DNA from: Stappia indica
GTDB lineage: Bacteria; Pseudomonadota; Alphaproteobacteria; Rhizobiales; Stappiaceae
Reading direction: 5' to 3'
Assembly: GCF_001696535.1 (NCBI RefSeq)
Contig: NZ_MBQE01000002.1
Span: 62,001-126,000 of the forward strand
DNA: 64,000 bases
The position numbers and the translations under genes were made by a program. This document shows positions 50,545 to 59,100 of this stretch, piece after piece. The notes under the pieces are model-generated. The model did no database searches. It saw nothing but the letters and a program-made list of their open reading frames with translations, and had not been told where the DNA came from. Each line of letters begins with the position of its first letter. The stretch's first letter is position 1.

Positions 50545-50580
50545 TCGCAGCGGGTTCCATACCCGCCAGCCTGCCTGAAC

Positions 50581-50609
50581 GGGGCCGCCGGAGTTGAGCC
50601 GGCGGCCCC
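50581..50609 (+). terminator. Possible terminator hairpin after the PepSY-like gene
   Basis: A perfect 11-bp GC-rich stem (arms 50581-50591 and 50599-50609) with a 7-base loop lies 36 bp past the stop. No T-run follows, so it may act only as a stabiliser or a weak terminator. Confidence 0.5.
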
Positions 50610-50718
50610 GCTCCTGTATGGGTCAAGGCACGGGGAACGCAGGATTTGCGACGACGCCGGCTGTCATCGAACGACACCGGCAAAGACACCCGGCCCGGAA
50701 AGAGCGGAGTGCGGCGCG

Positions 50719-51684
50719 GTGGCAATGGAGCTCTACGATCATCCGGACAACCCGGTGCCGGCGGGGGCGATCTGCCAGCAGGTGACGACGCCGGACGGCA
50801 TCCGCCTGCGCACCGCGCGCTGGATGCCCGACCGCGGCCCGCTCAAGGGCACGGTGACGCTGCTGCAGGGCCGGGCCGAATTCATCGAGAAATATTACGA
50901 GACGGTCGCGGACCTGCGCGCGCGCGGCTTTGCCGTCGTCACGTTCGACTGGCGCGGCCAGGGCGGCTCGCAGCGCCTGCTGTCCAACCCCGCGCGCGGC
51001 CATGTGGACGATTTCGCCGATTTCGTCACGGATCTCGACACGGTGATGAGCGAGGTGACGCTCGCCTCGATGCCCGGTCCGCACCACGTGCTGGCGCATT
51101 CGACCGGCGGGGCGGTGCTGCTGCTGGCGGCCGGGCGGCTGCGCACCCGCATCGAGCGGGCGGTGCTGTCGGCGCCGCTGATCGGTCTCGGCAAGGTGGG
51201 GCTGCCGCAACGGGTGATCTGCCCGCTGTCGGCGGCGCTGTCCTCCATCGGCTTCGGCACCGCCTATGTGCCGGGCGGCAGCGCGAAGTTTCACATGCCG
51301 TTCGAGGGCAACCCGCTGACCAGCGACGAAATGCGCTTCCGCCGCAACGAGGCTGTGCTGAGCGCGCATCCGGACCTGGAGATCGGCGCGCCGACCATCG
51401 ACTGGCTGGCAGCGGCCTGCCGCGCGATGACGCGGTTCTTCGAACCGGATTTCGGCCCCTCGCTGCAGCTGCCGGTGCTGCTGGTCGCCTCGACCGGCGA
51501 CCGCATCGTCTCGGCGCGGGCCTCGGAACGCTTCGCCCGCCAGACCCGCTCCTGCCGCTATCTGGAGATCGCCGGCGCCCGCCACGAGCTGCTGATGGAA
51601 GACGACTTCCACCGCGACCAGTTCCTGGCAGCCTTCGACGCCTTCGTTGCGGACGGCGAGCCGGTCGGCGCCTGGAGCTACTGA
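50719..51684 (+). CDS. Alpha/beta hydrolase, lysophospholipase/monoglyceride-lipase type
   Basis: This 321-residue enzyme has the serine-aminopeptidase S33 pattern: TVTLLQGRAEFIEKYYETVADLRARGFAVVTFDWRGQG, nucleophile in LAHSTGGAV, Asp in VASTGDRIV and His in GARHELLME. It resembles PldB-like lysophospholipases. The likely start is GTG at 50719 because GGAG lies 9 bp upstream; ATG at 50725 is an alternative. Its end overlaps the convergent phosphatase gene by 7 bp. Confidence 0.88.
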   Translation: MAMELYDHPDNPVPAGAICQQVTTPDGIRLRTARWMPDRGPLKGTVTLLQGRAEFIEKYYETVADLRARGFAVVTFDWRGQGGSQRLLSNPARGHVDDFADFVTDLDTVMSEVTLASMPGPHHVLAHSTGGAVLLLAAGRLRTRIERAVLSAPLIGLGKVGLPQRVICPLSAALSSIGFGTAYVPGGSAKFHMPFEGNPLTSDEMRFRRNEAVLSAHPDLEIGAPTIDWLAAACRAMTRFFEPDFGPSLQLPVLLVASTGDRIVSARASERFARQTRSCRYLEIAGARHELLMEDDFHRDQFLAAFDAFVADGEPVGAWSY

Positions 51685-52469
51685 GCGGCGCGGGCGAGAA
51701 TTTCCAGAACCTTCGCGTGCAGGGCCGGGTCGCCGGCCGCAACGATCTGGCCGCCGTTTGCCGGCGAGCCGCCGGACCAGTTGGTCACCACGCCGCCGGC
51801 GCCCTCGATGATCGGGGCCAGCGCGACGATGTCGTAGGGCTGCAGGCCGGTCTCGATGACGAGGTCGACCTGGCCGCTGGCGATCATCGCATAGCCGTAG
51901 CAGTCGGTGCCGTAGCGGGCGGTGCGCACGGTGCCCTCGATCTGCCGGTAGGCATCCGCCTCCGCGCCCTGGAAGAGGCCCGGATGGGTGGTGCACATGA
52001 TGGCCTGGGCGAGGTCCGCGCAAGGACGGGTCGAGATCGGCCGGGTGCCCTCGCGGTTGACCAGCCAGGCCTTGTCGCAATCGCCGAGGAACCGCTCCTC
52101 CACGTAAGGCTGGTCCATGACGCCGAAGACCGGCTTGCCGCCGCGCGTCAGGCCGATGAGCGTGCCCCAGGTCGGCAGGCCGCAGATGAAGGCGCGGGTG
52201 CCGTCGATGGGATCGAGCACCCAGACATGCTCGGCATCGAGACGGACATTGCCGTGCTCCTCGCCGAGAATGCCGTGCTCGGGGAAGCGCGCCTCGATCA
52301 GCGCCCGCAAGGCCTCCTCGCCGGCGCGGTCGGCGACCGTCACCGGATCGAAGCCCTCGGCCAGCTTGTTCTCCACCGACAGGGCCGCGCGGAAATGCGG
52401 AAGGATCGCGGCGGACGAAGCCTGGCACAGCTCGGCCGAGAAGGCGGAGAGAACGTCGGACGTGGGCAT
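51678..52469 (-). CDS. hisN: Inositol-monophosphatase family, histidinol-phosphatase type
   Basis: This 263-residue phosphatase has the metal-binding motifs ILGEEHG, VWVLDPIDGTRAFICG and the C-terminal LQPYDIVALAPIIEGAGG. The FICGLPTWGTLIGLTRGGKPVFGVMDQP pattern is that of HisN, which removes phosphate from histidinol phosphate in histidine synthesis; inositol or other sugar phosphates are alternatives. AAGGAC precedes the ATG at 52469. It stands apart from other his genes. Confidence 0.87.
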   Translation of the reverse strand: MPTSDVLSAFSAELCQASSAAILPHFRAALSVENKLAEGFDPVTVADRAGEEALRALIEARFPEHGILGEEHGNVRLDAEHVWVLDPIDGTRAFICGLPTWGTLIGLTRGGKPVFGVMDQPYVEERFLGDCDKAWLVNREGTRPISTRPCADLAQAIMCTTHPGLFQGAEADAYRQIEGTVRTARYGTDCYGYAMIASGQVDLVIETGLQPYDIVALAPIIEGAGGVVTNWSGGSPANGGQIVAAGDPALHAKVLEILARAAQ

Positions 52470-52837
52470 GAAGGGTCCTTCCGGGGCAAGAGGCGGAGAG
52501 CGGCGGCGCGCAAAAGATCCTGCCCGCAATAGCGCGGGAACGGCGTGCGGGCAATCTTCGCAAGGCCGGCGGTGCGGTGGCGGGTGCGGGCAGGCGGGTT
52601 TCCGCTGCGGCGCGAAGAGTGGGGTGGATGCGCCTGATTAAAATGTAGGCAAATCAGAGAGTGGCGCGCTTTTGAGCGGTCCGAAGGGGCGGAATCGGGC
52701 CTTGCGGCGAATTATTCAAGAAGATTTATTAAAGTCTATGCCATTGAAAAACATGAAATTTCCAGAAATCCGCGTTGCTGCGAACGAGAAAAATCCGGAT
52801 GTCGTATTGACTTTTGTGCGCCGCGATGGAAACTTGT
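52470..52837. other. Intergenic region upstream of the small RNA, with an AT-rich part
   Basis: About 370 bp with no supported gene. The right half (52625-52830) is less GC-rich than the surroundings. A TTGACT hexamer (52807-52812) could be the -35 box of the small RNA; its -10 box is poorly matched. The left half holds the hisN promoter. Confidence 0.5.
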
Positions 52838-52930
52838 TGCAGTGCGATATGGCTTGCCATGTCGCGCCGCCCTCCTTGGGCGTTTCCTCCCTAGACTCGG
52901 GCCGCCTCGCAAGAGAGCGGCCCTTTTTTC
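52838..52930 (+). ncRNA. Candidate trans-acting small RNA with two anti-Shine-Dalgarno motifs
   Basis: Three consecutive hairpins fit a compact RNA. First: GCGATATGG / CCATGTCGC (52844-52865, 9 bp with one wobble). Second: CGCCC-TCCTT-GGGCG (52868-52882) with CCUCCUU exposed at the loop. Then a single-stranded TTTCCTCCC (52883-52891). Third: GGGCCGC(CTC) / (GAG)GCGGCCC (52899-52923) and six T, a clear terminator. This arrangement recalls rhizobial alpha-r14/NfeR1-type RNAs that block ribosome binding sites of many transporter mRNAs. The 5' end is estimated; family name is from memory. Confidence 0.72.
52899..52929 (+). terminator. Terminator of the candidate small RNA
   Basis: A 10-bp stem with one bulged A (arms 52899-52908 and 52913-52923) and GCAA loop is followed by six T. 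No protein gene on this strand ends nearby, so an RNA transcript is the best explanation. Confidence 0.88.
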
Positions 52931-53004
52931 TGCGCGGCTTTCCGGCCGCCGCGAGCGCGGTCGTCCTCTGGGCGATGCAAACGGGTCGGGGGGTCGAGAG
53001 AGGC

Positions 53005-53895
53005 TTACTCGGCCGCCAGTGCGTCCGGCGCGAGGTCGGCATCGCTGCCTGCCACCAGCTCCTCGCAGAAGCGGCGCATGTCGCGGGAGAGCTCGGCAAA
53101 GCCGGAGCTGCGGTCCGTGCGCGCCTCGTCCATGTAGAGGCTGCGGTTGATCTCCACCTGCAGGGCGTGAAGCCCCTTGGCCGGTCGGCCGTAATGCTCG
53201 GTGATGAAGCCACCGGCATAGGGCTTGTTGCGCGCCACCGTGTAACCCATGCCGCGCAGGATGTCGGTGGCCTGGTCGATCAGCGAGCGGGCGCAGCTCG
53301 TGCCGTAGCGGTCGCCGAGGATGAAGTCCGGGCGCGGGCCGTTGTCGCTGCTGCGGATCGTCGAGGGCATGGAGTGGCAGTCGATCAGCACCGCATGGCC
53401 GAAAGCGACATGGGTGCGGGCGAGCAGCCGGCGCAGGGTCTGGTGATAGGGCTTGTAGATCGTCTCGATGCGGTCGAGCGCCTCGCGCACGGGGAGGCGG
53501 GTGCGGTAGATCTCCTGCGCCTCGCCGACGACGCGGGCGATGGTGCCGAGCCCGCCGGCAACGCGGATCGAGCGGCTGTTGGCATAGGGCGGCAGCCGGT
53601 CCTCGTACATCTTCGGGTCGAGCTCGTAGGGCTCGCGGTTGACGTCGAGATAGGCGCGCGGGAAGCGGGCGCAGAGCAGCGGGGCGCCGAGCTCGACGAC
53701 GCCGGCAAAGAGTTCGTCGACGAAGGCATCCTCGGAGCGGCGGATCGCCAGCGCATCGAGCCGCGAGGACTGCAGGAAGGGCAAGGGGTAGTGGCGCCCG
53801 GAATGGGGCGAGTTGAACACGAAGGGCGCGGATTGCTCGGCCGGGTGCAGGACGTCGAAAGGCTTCGTGTCCTCGAACCCGTTCACCACCTGCAT
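53005..53895 (-). CDS. N-formylglutamate amidohydrolase (HutG2-like)
   Basis: This 296-residue hydrolase has the family motifs FVFNSPHSGRHYP, RFPRAYLDVNREPYELD, LIDCHSMPS and LQVEINRSLYMDE. It would release formate from N-formylglutamate in histidine degradation. Relatives sit divergent to cpdR in several Hyphomicrobiales, as here. The start at 53895 has GGAG 9 bp upstream; an ATG 6 bp further out is possible. A second, more distant paralogue lies at 61.6 kb. Confidence 0.9.
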   Translation of the reverse strand: MQVVNGFEDTKPFDVLHPAEQSAPFVFNSPHSGRHYPLPFLQSSRLDALAIRRSEDAFVDELFAGVVELGAPLLCARFPRAYLDVNREPYELDPKMYEDRLPPYANSRSIRVAGGLGTIARVVGEAQEIYRTRLPVREALDRIETIYKPYHQTLRRLLARTHVAFGHAVLIDCHSMPSTIRSSDNGPRPDFILGDRYGTSCARSLIDQATDILRGMGYTVARNKPYAGGFITEHYGRPAKGLHALQVEINRSLYMDEARTDRSSGFAELSRDMRRFCEELVAGSDADLAPDALAAE

Positions 53896-54155
53896 ATGCA
53901 TGCACTCCGCCCGACGGCCGCCTCGTTGAATTTCCCTATTAGCCCCCGAATCGGCGTTAATGTCCACACGGGCGGTGGGTAACCATCGCGGCCGCAGGGC
54001 GGAACACCGCTTTCACTGGATGTTTACCGTCAATCGGCCTTATAACGATCCGAAAGATGTGCCAAAACGGGACCTTCGGACGCGCGGTTTGCGGCCGGCG
54101 CCCGGAATGCGAAACGCCCAGCGGATTCGCCGAGCGAAGCGGGACGAAGCAACGA

Positions 54156-54515
54156 ATGACACGGATCCTACTTGCGGAAGACGACAACGACATGCGGCGC
54201 TTCCTCGCCAAGGCGCTGCAGAAGGCCGGTTACGACGTCGTCTCCTTCGACAACGGCAAGAGCGCCTACGAGCGCCTGCGCGAGGAACCCTTTTCCCTGC
54301 TGCTGACCGACATCGTCATGCCGGAGATGGACGGCATCGAGCTGGCCCGCCGCGCGACGCAGCTCGACCCGGACCTGAAGGTGATGTTCATCACCGGCTT
54401 CGCCGCGGTGGCGCTGAACCCGGACTCGCAGGCCCCCAAGGATGCCAAGGTGCTGTCCAAGCCCTTCCACCTGAAGGATCTGGTCCTGGAAGTGGAGCGC
54501 ATGCTGGCCGCCTGA
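54156..54515 (+). CDS. cpdR: CpdR, cell-cycle response regulator
   Basis: This 119-residue single receiver is almost identical by eye to rhizobial CpdR: MTRILLAEDDNDMRRFLAKAL, phosphoacceptor Asp52 in TDIVMPEMDG, and VMFITGFAAVALNPDS with SKPFHLKDLV. CpdR, when unphosphorylated, primes the ClpXP protease for cell-cycle substrates. It is normally switched by the CckA-ChpT relay. The upstream frame extends 99 bp but the family start is at 54156. The tRNA-Val gene follows. Confidence 0.95.
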   Translation: MTRILLAEDDNDMRRFLAKALQKAGYDVVSFDNGKSAYERLREEPFSLLLTDIVMPEMDGIELARRATQLDPDLKVMFITGFAAVALNPDSQAPKDAKVLSKPFHLKDLVLEVERMLAA

Positions 54516-54692
54516 GGAGCGGGCAGCGACCTCTCAACAGGTTTTCCACCGCACGCGGCGCCGGTGCGGGACAGCGACAATTTAGTTTGCGAGAAGGGCT
54601 TGCACCGAAAATCGAAGCCCGCTATATCGCATCCCACCGCGCCGTCCCGTCGGCGTCGGCCTTCCGGCAACTTGGCCGGATCGAAGAGTTTC

Positions 54693-54767
<75 letters not shown>

Positions 54768-55040
54768 TCTTCGCCAGACTGCCGAGACTTCGAGGCAGTT
54801 GGCAAAGCCCGGCAAACGGCCGCCAAGGTCAGCTGCTTCCAGCATCTGCCTCAAGCGGATCGGGCACCGCCCCCGGCGCGCGGTTCTATCGGACCAGCGC
54901 GAGGAGGTGGAGCCGGCGGGCAGGACGACGAAGGTCCTCACCGATCCTCATCGTCCGCAAGCAGACAGCCGGGCCCGCAAGGCGCGGCGCAACATTGAGG
55001 ATGCCGCCGCCAACGTGGCACCGTTGACGGAGACGAGACG

Positions 55041-55166
55041 ATGAAGATCAAGAATTCGCTCAAGGCGCTGATGGGCCGTCACCGCGACAACCGCATGGTT
55101 CGCCGCAAGGGTCGTGTCTACATCATCAACAAGAAGGCTCCGCGCTTCAAGGCCCGCCAGGGCTGA
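55041..55166 (+). CDS. rpmJ: 50S ribosomal protein L36, zinc-independent (C-minus) form
   Basis: This 41-residue protein ([32 protein letters not shown]) is the L36 type that lacks the four zinc-binding residues of the classical form; there is no cysteine. It is a late-assembly protein of the 50S subunit, and the C-minus type is often the only or zinc-limited version. A very strong inverted repeat with T-tail follows 60 bp after the stop. Confidence 0.95.
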   Translation: MKIKNSLKALMGRHRDNRMVRRKGRVYIINKKAPRFKARQG

Positions 55167-55222
55167 GGCACGGCGGCAGGCCCCGCGCGCCTGTCCGACG
55201 CTTTCAAATTTTGCCGATGGCA

Positions 55223-55250
55223 TTGACGATCGCATCCGGGGCGACATACT
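55223..55250 (+). promoter_or_regulatory. Candidate promoter inside the rpmJ terminator (leaderless TPR message)
   Basis: TTGACG (55223-55228), a 16-bp spacer and CATACT (55245-55250) resemble a housekeeping promoter; the predicted first base falls on or next to the A of the ATG at 55257. There is no ribosome binding site before this ATG, as expected for a leaderless mRNA. Inference from spacing only. Confidence 0.5.
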
Positions 55251-55270
55251 CCCCGGATGCGATCGTTTTT
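55226..55270 (+). terminator. Strong terminator after rpmJ that contains the start of the next gene
   Basis: A perfect 16-bp stem (arms 55226-55241 and 55251-55266) with a 9-base loop runs into five T. The start codon of the TPR gene (55257) is part of its 3' arm. Confidence 0.85.
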
Positions 55271-55922
55271 GGCGTTGTCCTTCCTGATGTGCCTTTCCGT
55301 CTCCGCGCTGGCGCAGGAGGGAAGGCCCGACGTGCTTCCTCCGCAAGCACTTCCCCCCTCGCTCGACGATCTCGACGCGCCGACCACCGAGGTCGAGCCG
55401 CCGTCCGGTCCCGCTCCCGCGGTGACCGATAACGAGACGCCGAAGAACGAGCTCGACGGGCTGTTCACCGAACTTGCCAAGGTGGAAAGCGACGAGCAGG
55501 CACGCCCGCTCGTCAGCCGCATCCAGCGCATCTGGTCGCGTTCGGGCAGCCCCACCGTCGACCTCCTGATGATGCGGGCAGCGGCCGCCATGCAGGCCAA
55601 GGACTACGCGCTGGCGCTCGACCTGCTCGACGTGACGGTGCGGCTCGCCCCCGACTTTCCGGAAGCCTGGAACCGGCGCGCGACGGTGAATTACCTGCGC
55701 GAGGATTTCGGCCGGTCGATGGTCGATATCGAGCGGGTGCTGGCGCTGGAGCCGCGCCACTGGGGCGCGATGTCGGGCCTCGGCATCATCCTGCGGCGAA
55801 TCGGGCGCGACGACGAGGCGCTGGAAACCTTCCGCCAGGTGCTGAAGATACATCCGGTCAGCGAGAACGCGCGTAAGGCGGTAGAGGACATGGAAAAGGC
55901 GGCGGCCGGCTCGCCGATCTGA
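55257..55922 (+). CDS. Secreted tetratricopeptide-repeat protein
   Basis: This 221-residue protein has a signal peptide (RSFLALSFLMCLSVSALAQ), an acidic/proline-rich linker and at least three TPR units in the C-terminal half (ALALDLLDVTVRLAPDFPEAWNRRATVNYL; MVDIERVLALEPRHWGAMSGLGIILRRIG; EALETFRQVLKIHPVSENARKAVEDM). TPRs mediate protein contacts, here in the periplasm. No Shine-Dalgarno is visible and its start lies in a terminator arm; see the regulatory entries. Confidence 0.87.
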   Translation: MRSFLALSFLMCLSVSALAQEGRPDVLPPQALPPSLDDLDAPTTEVEPPSGPAPAVTDNETPKNELDGLFTELAKVESDEQARPLVSRIQRIWSRSGSPTVDLLMMRAAAAMQAKDYALALDLLDVTVRLAPDFPEAWNRRATVNYLREDFGRSMVDIERVLALEPRHWGAMSGLGIILRRIGRDDEALETFRQVLKIHPVSENARKAVEDMEKAAAGSPI

Positions 55923-55989
55923 CGCGCGTCTCGCGGGTCCCGCCTTTCGCCCTCTCGCCCGTACTTCGCCAAAGCCGGACCTTCCCGCC

Positions 55990-57069
55990 ATGCCCACCCT
56001 TGCCCTTGTCCTGTTGTCGGCGCTGGCGCTGCTGCTCTCCGGTCTTGCCCTGCTGGCGGACATGCGCGGGCGCGAGGCGGAGGAGCGCTATCCGCCGATC
56101 GGCACCTTCGCCGAGATCGACGGCGTGCGGCTGCACTATCTCGACATCCGTCCCGAGGGCTGGCGCGAGGGCGATCCGGCGCTGGTCTTCGTGCACGGGG
56201 CGAGTGCCAACCTGCGCGATCCGCATATGGCGCTGGCCGGCCCGCTGAGCGACTGGCCGGCAGCGAAGGGCAAGGCCGCACGGCTCGTCTTCGTCGACCG
56301 GCCCGGCCACGGCTATTCGCAGCGCGGCGGCGAGGACATGTACCGCCCGGCCGCCCAGGCGGCGTTGATCGCCGGGCTGACCGACAGCCTCGGCATCGAG
56401 CGGGCGGTTGCCGTCGGCCATTCCTGGGGCGGGGCGGTGGCGGCGCAACTGGGGCTGGCGCGCGCCGATCTCTTTGCCGGGCTGGTGTTTCTGGCGCCGG
56501 CGACCCACCCCTGGCCCGGCGGCACCAACTGGTATTACGACGCGGCCGCCCTGCCGGTGGCCGGCGCGGTGTTTTCCCACACGCTGGCCCCGTTCGGCGC
56601 GGCGCTGGTCGCACCGTCCGCCATCGAGGGAATCTTCCGCCCGGCCGAGGCGCCGGAAAACTACGCCGAGCGGCTGGGCCTGCCGCTGCTGTTCCGCCCG
56701 CAGACCTTCCGGGCGAATGCACAGGACGTCGCCTTCCTGAAGGGGGAGGTGGAGGTGGCCTCGCTGCGATACGGCGAGATCACCCAGCCGGCGGCGGTGA
56801 TCACCGGCGAGACGGACAGCGTCGTCTATCCGCATATCCATTCGCACGGGCTGGCGCGGGACCTGCCCAATGCCTGGCTGGTGACGCTGGAGCGGGCCGG
56901 CCACATGCCGCACCATACGCGCACGGATGCGGTGCTGCTGGAAATCGAGAAGGTGGTGGCGATGGTCTTCCCGGACGCCGGATGGAGCGATGAGGGGGCC
57001 CGAAACGAAAACGAGACGGCCGAAGCCGCCTCGTCGAATGCTGCCGCTGCTGCCGCTGCGAGCGACTGA
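55990..57069 (+). CDS. Alpha/beta hydrolase with N-terminal membrane anchor and Ala-rich tail
   Basis: This 359-residue hydrolase has an N-terminal hydrophobic segment (LALVLLSALALLLSGLALLA), oxyanion region FVHGASANLRDP, nucleophile in VGHSWGGAV and catalytic His in RAGHMPHHTRTDA. Substrate unknown. Its last 30 residues are low-complexity (NETAEAASSNAAAAAAASD), and the coding end runs into a 33-bp tandem repeat, so the tail may derive from local repeat growth. Confidence 0.88.
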   Translation: MPTLALVLLSALALLLSGLALLADMRGREAEERYPPIGTFAEIDGVRLHYLDIRPEGWREGDPALVFVHGASANLRDPHMALAGPLSDWPAAKGKAARLVFVDRPGHGYSQRGGEDMYRPAAQAALIAGLTDSLGIERAVAVGHSWGGAVAAQLGLARADLFAGLVFLAPATHPWPGGTNWYYDAAALPVAGAVFSHTLAPFGAALVAPSAIEGIFRPAEAPENYAERLGLPLLFRPQTFRANAQDVAFLKGEVEVASLRYGEITQPAAVITGETDSVVYPHIHSHGLARDLPNAWLVTLERAGHMPHHTRTDAVLLEIEKVVAMVFPDAGWSDEGARNENETAEAASSNAAAAAAASD

Positions 57070-57137
57070 GGATCAGAAGCCGCCGCTGTTGCGAGCGGCT
57101 CAGGATCAGAGGCCGCCGCTGTTGCGAGCGGCTAAGG
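57058..57137. repeat. 33-bp tandem repeat (2.4 copies) at convergent 3' ends
   Basis: Copies at 57058-57090 and 57091-57123 differ at only a few bases, and a third partial copy covers 57124-57137. Each unit contains GCCGCT-GTTGCG-AGCGGC, a 6-bp hairpin. The repeat includes the hydrolase stop codon and ends just before the pyruvate kinase stop, so it may serve as a double terminator or transcript-end structure. Confidence 0.85.
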
Positions 57138-57139
57138 CT

Positions 57140-58576
57140 TCAAAGACCGCCGCGACCGTCGCTGCCGACGAAGGCGATGCGCAGCATGTTGGTCGAGCCG
57201 GGGGTGCCGAAGGGCACGCCGGCCGTCGTGATGATGCGCTGGCCGGGCTTTGCCAGTTCCTCCTGAAAGGAGATCTGGCAGGCGCGGTCGACCATGTCGT
57301 TCTCGTCGCGGGCGTCGTCCGAAACCACGCAGTGCAGGCCCCAGGCAAGCGACAGGCGGCGGGCGGTCGACAGCACCGGCGAGATGACGATGACCGGCAC
57401 GGACGGGCGCTCGCGCGAGGCGCGCAGACCGGTGGCGCCGGAGGTCGTGTAGCAGACCACGGCGGCAAGGTTCAGCGTCTCGGCGATCTGGCGCGCGGCA
57501 GCGGCGATGGCATCGGCGCCGGTCGGCTCCGGCTCCTGCCGCTGGGCGTGGATGATGCCGCGATAGTTGGGGTCGCGCTCCACCTGGCGGGCGATGCGGT
57601 CCATGGTGGCGACCGCCTCGACCGGGAACTGGCCGGCGGCCGATTCGGCGGAGAGCATGACCGCGTCGGCGCCCTCGAACACGGCGGTGGCGACGTCGGA
57701 CACCTCGGCGCGGGTCGGCACCGGAGCGGTGATCATCGATTCCAGCATCTGGGTGGCGACGACCACCGGCTTGCCGGCGCGGCGGCAGGCGCGGACGATC
57801 TGCTTCTGCAGGCCCGGAACCTGTTCCAGCGGCATCTCGACGCCGAGATCGCCACGGGCGACCATCAGCGCGTCGGAGAGGTCGATGATCTCGCTCAGCC
57901 GTTCGATGGCCTGCGGCTTCTCGATCTTGGCGAGGATGCCGGCGCGGCCGCGCGTCACCTTGCGCACGTCGGCAAGGTCGTCCGGGCGCTGGATGAAGGA
58001 CAGCGCGATCCAGTCGACATTGGCCTCCAGCGCGGCGTCGAGGTCCTTGCGGTCCTTGTCGGTGAGCGCGCCGACCGGGATCTCCGTGTCGGGAACGCTG
58101 ACGCCCTTGCGGTTGGACAGCTTGCCGCCGACCTCGACCACCGTCTCGGCGCTGGTCTTGGTGCAGGAGGTCACGCGCAGGCGGATCTTGCCGTCGTCGA
58201 GCAGCAGGCGGTGGCCCGGCTCGAGCGCCTGAAGGATCTCGCGATGGGGGAGGTGGACGCGCGAGGCGTTGCCCGGCGTCTTGTCGCTGTCGAGGGTGAA
58301 GCTGGCGCCGTTCTCCAGCGTCACCGCATCGCCCTCGAAGGTGCCCACACGCAGCTTGGGACCCTGGAGGTCGGCAAGGATGCCGATCGGCCGGCCGATC
58401 TTCGTCTCGATCTCGCGAATCATCGCCACCAGCGCATGCAGGCGCGGGTGGTCGGTGTGACTCATGTTGATGCGGAAGACGTCGGCACCGGCGGTGTAGA
58501 GCTTCTCGATCGTTTGCGGATCCGAGGAGGAGGGTCCGAGTGTCGCTAGAATCTTGACCCGCCTGTCACGCTTCAT
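57140..58576 (-). CDS. pyk: Pyruvate kinase
   Basis: This 478-residue enzyme makes pyruvate and ATP from phosphoenolpyruvate. Key motifs: VKILATLGPSS, DVFRINMSHTDH, GILADLQGPKLRVG, the catalytic Lys in AGILAKIEKPQA, GDLGVEMPLEQVPGLQK and ATQMLESMITAPVPTRAEVSD. Length is standard. Its ATG overlaps the DUF1036 stop (ATGA), so it is read with that gene and probably with the glycerate kinase gene upstream. Confidence 0.96.
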   Translation of the reverse strand: MKRDRRVKILATLGPSSSDPQTIEKLYTAGADVFRINMSHTDHPRLHALVAMIREIETKIGRPIGILADLQGPKLRVGTFEGDAVTLENGASFTLDSDKTPGNASRVHLPHREILQALEPGHRLLLDDGKIRLRVTSCTKTSAETVVEVGGKLSNRKGVSVPDTEIPVGALTDKDRKDLDAALEANVDWIALSFIQRPDDLADVRKVTRGRAGILAKIEKPQAIERLSEIIDLSDALMVARGDLGVEMPLEQVPGLQKQIVRACRRAGKPVVVATQMLESMITAPVPTRAEVSDVATAVFEGADAVMLSAESAAGQFPVEAVATMDRIARQVERDPNYRGIIHAQRQEPEPTGADAIAAAARQIAETLNLAAVVCYTTSGATGLRASRERPSVPVIVISPVLSTARRLSLAWGLHCVVSDDARDENDMVDRACQISFQEELAKPGQRIITTAGVPFGTPGSTNMLRIAFVGSDGRGGL

Positions 58577-59067
58577 TGTCCGCCTGTCCCCCCTTGCACG
58601 GGCTCTGTCAGCTGGACCGTCCAGCTGGCTTGCTCGCCCGTATCGATTTCGAAGAATCCGGTCCGTTCGAAGCCGCGGGCGACGCAGTCCTCGATACCCC
58701 GGATGGTGAATTCCTTCTCGCGGGTACACATGAAGGCGCGGCCGCCCCACTCCCCGAACTGATCGTAATCCACCGCATAGATATAATAGAAACGTGACAC
58801 GAGCGAGCCCGCCACCAACGTTTCACAGGAATTTGCCGGCAGGTTCCACCAGCCTTCGGTGACCCAGTCGGCCTCTTCGCGATAGCCTATCGCGACGCCG
58901 ACCTGGCTCTCCGTCTTGTTGCACAGGCGGAGCTCGGCATGGGCCGGAGTCGCACCGAGAACACTGAGAGCCGACAGGGCGAGCGCCATCGCGCCGCAGG
59001 ATGCAAGGCCCAGCCGGATCGTTCTGACTGCCGTGGTTTGCCGTTGCCTCTCGGCCTTTTTCATCAT
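58573..59067 (-). CDS. DUF1036 family secreted protein
   Basis: This 164-residue protein has a signal peptide (LASCGAMALALSALSVLGATPAHA) and a DUF1036 domain (LRLCNKTESQVGVAIGYREEADWVTEGWWNLP; YYIYAVDYDQFGEWGG; CTREKEFTI). It has four cysteines that probably form disulfides. Function unknown, but the gene lies between glycerate kinase and pyruvate kinase and is translationally coupled to the latter. This pairing with pyk is widespread in alphaproteobacteria. Confidence 0.92.
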   Translation of the reverse strand: MMKKAERQRQTTAVRTIRLGLASCGAMALALSALSVLGATPAHAELRLCNKTESQVGVAIGYREEADWVTEGWWNLPANSCETLVAGSLVSRFYYIYAVDYDQFGEWGGRAFMCTREKEFTIRGIEDCVARGFERTGFFEIDTGEQASWTVQLTEPVQGGTGGQ

Positions 59068-59100
59068 TCGATTACTCGTGCCACGACCATGCGCGTCATC

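Noticed and set aside
52729..52860. A 43-codon minus-strand ORF (MASHIALQQV...) with an ideal AAGGAGG ribosome site
   Set aside because: The AAGGAGG is the complement of the anti-Shine-Dalgarno loop of the small RNA, so the match is explained; the peptide has no recognisable features.
54768..55040. The 273 bp after tRNA-Val as a possible integration site
   Set aside because: No integrase, no repeat of the tRNA 3' end and no change in base composition.
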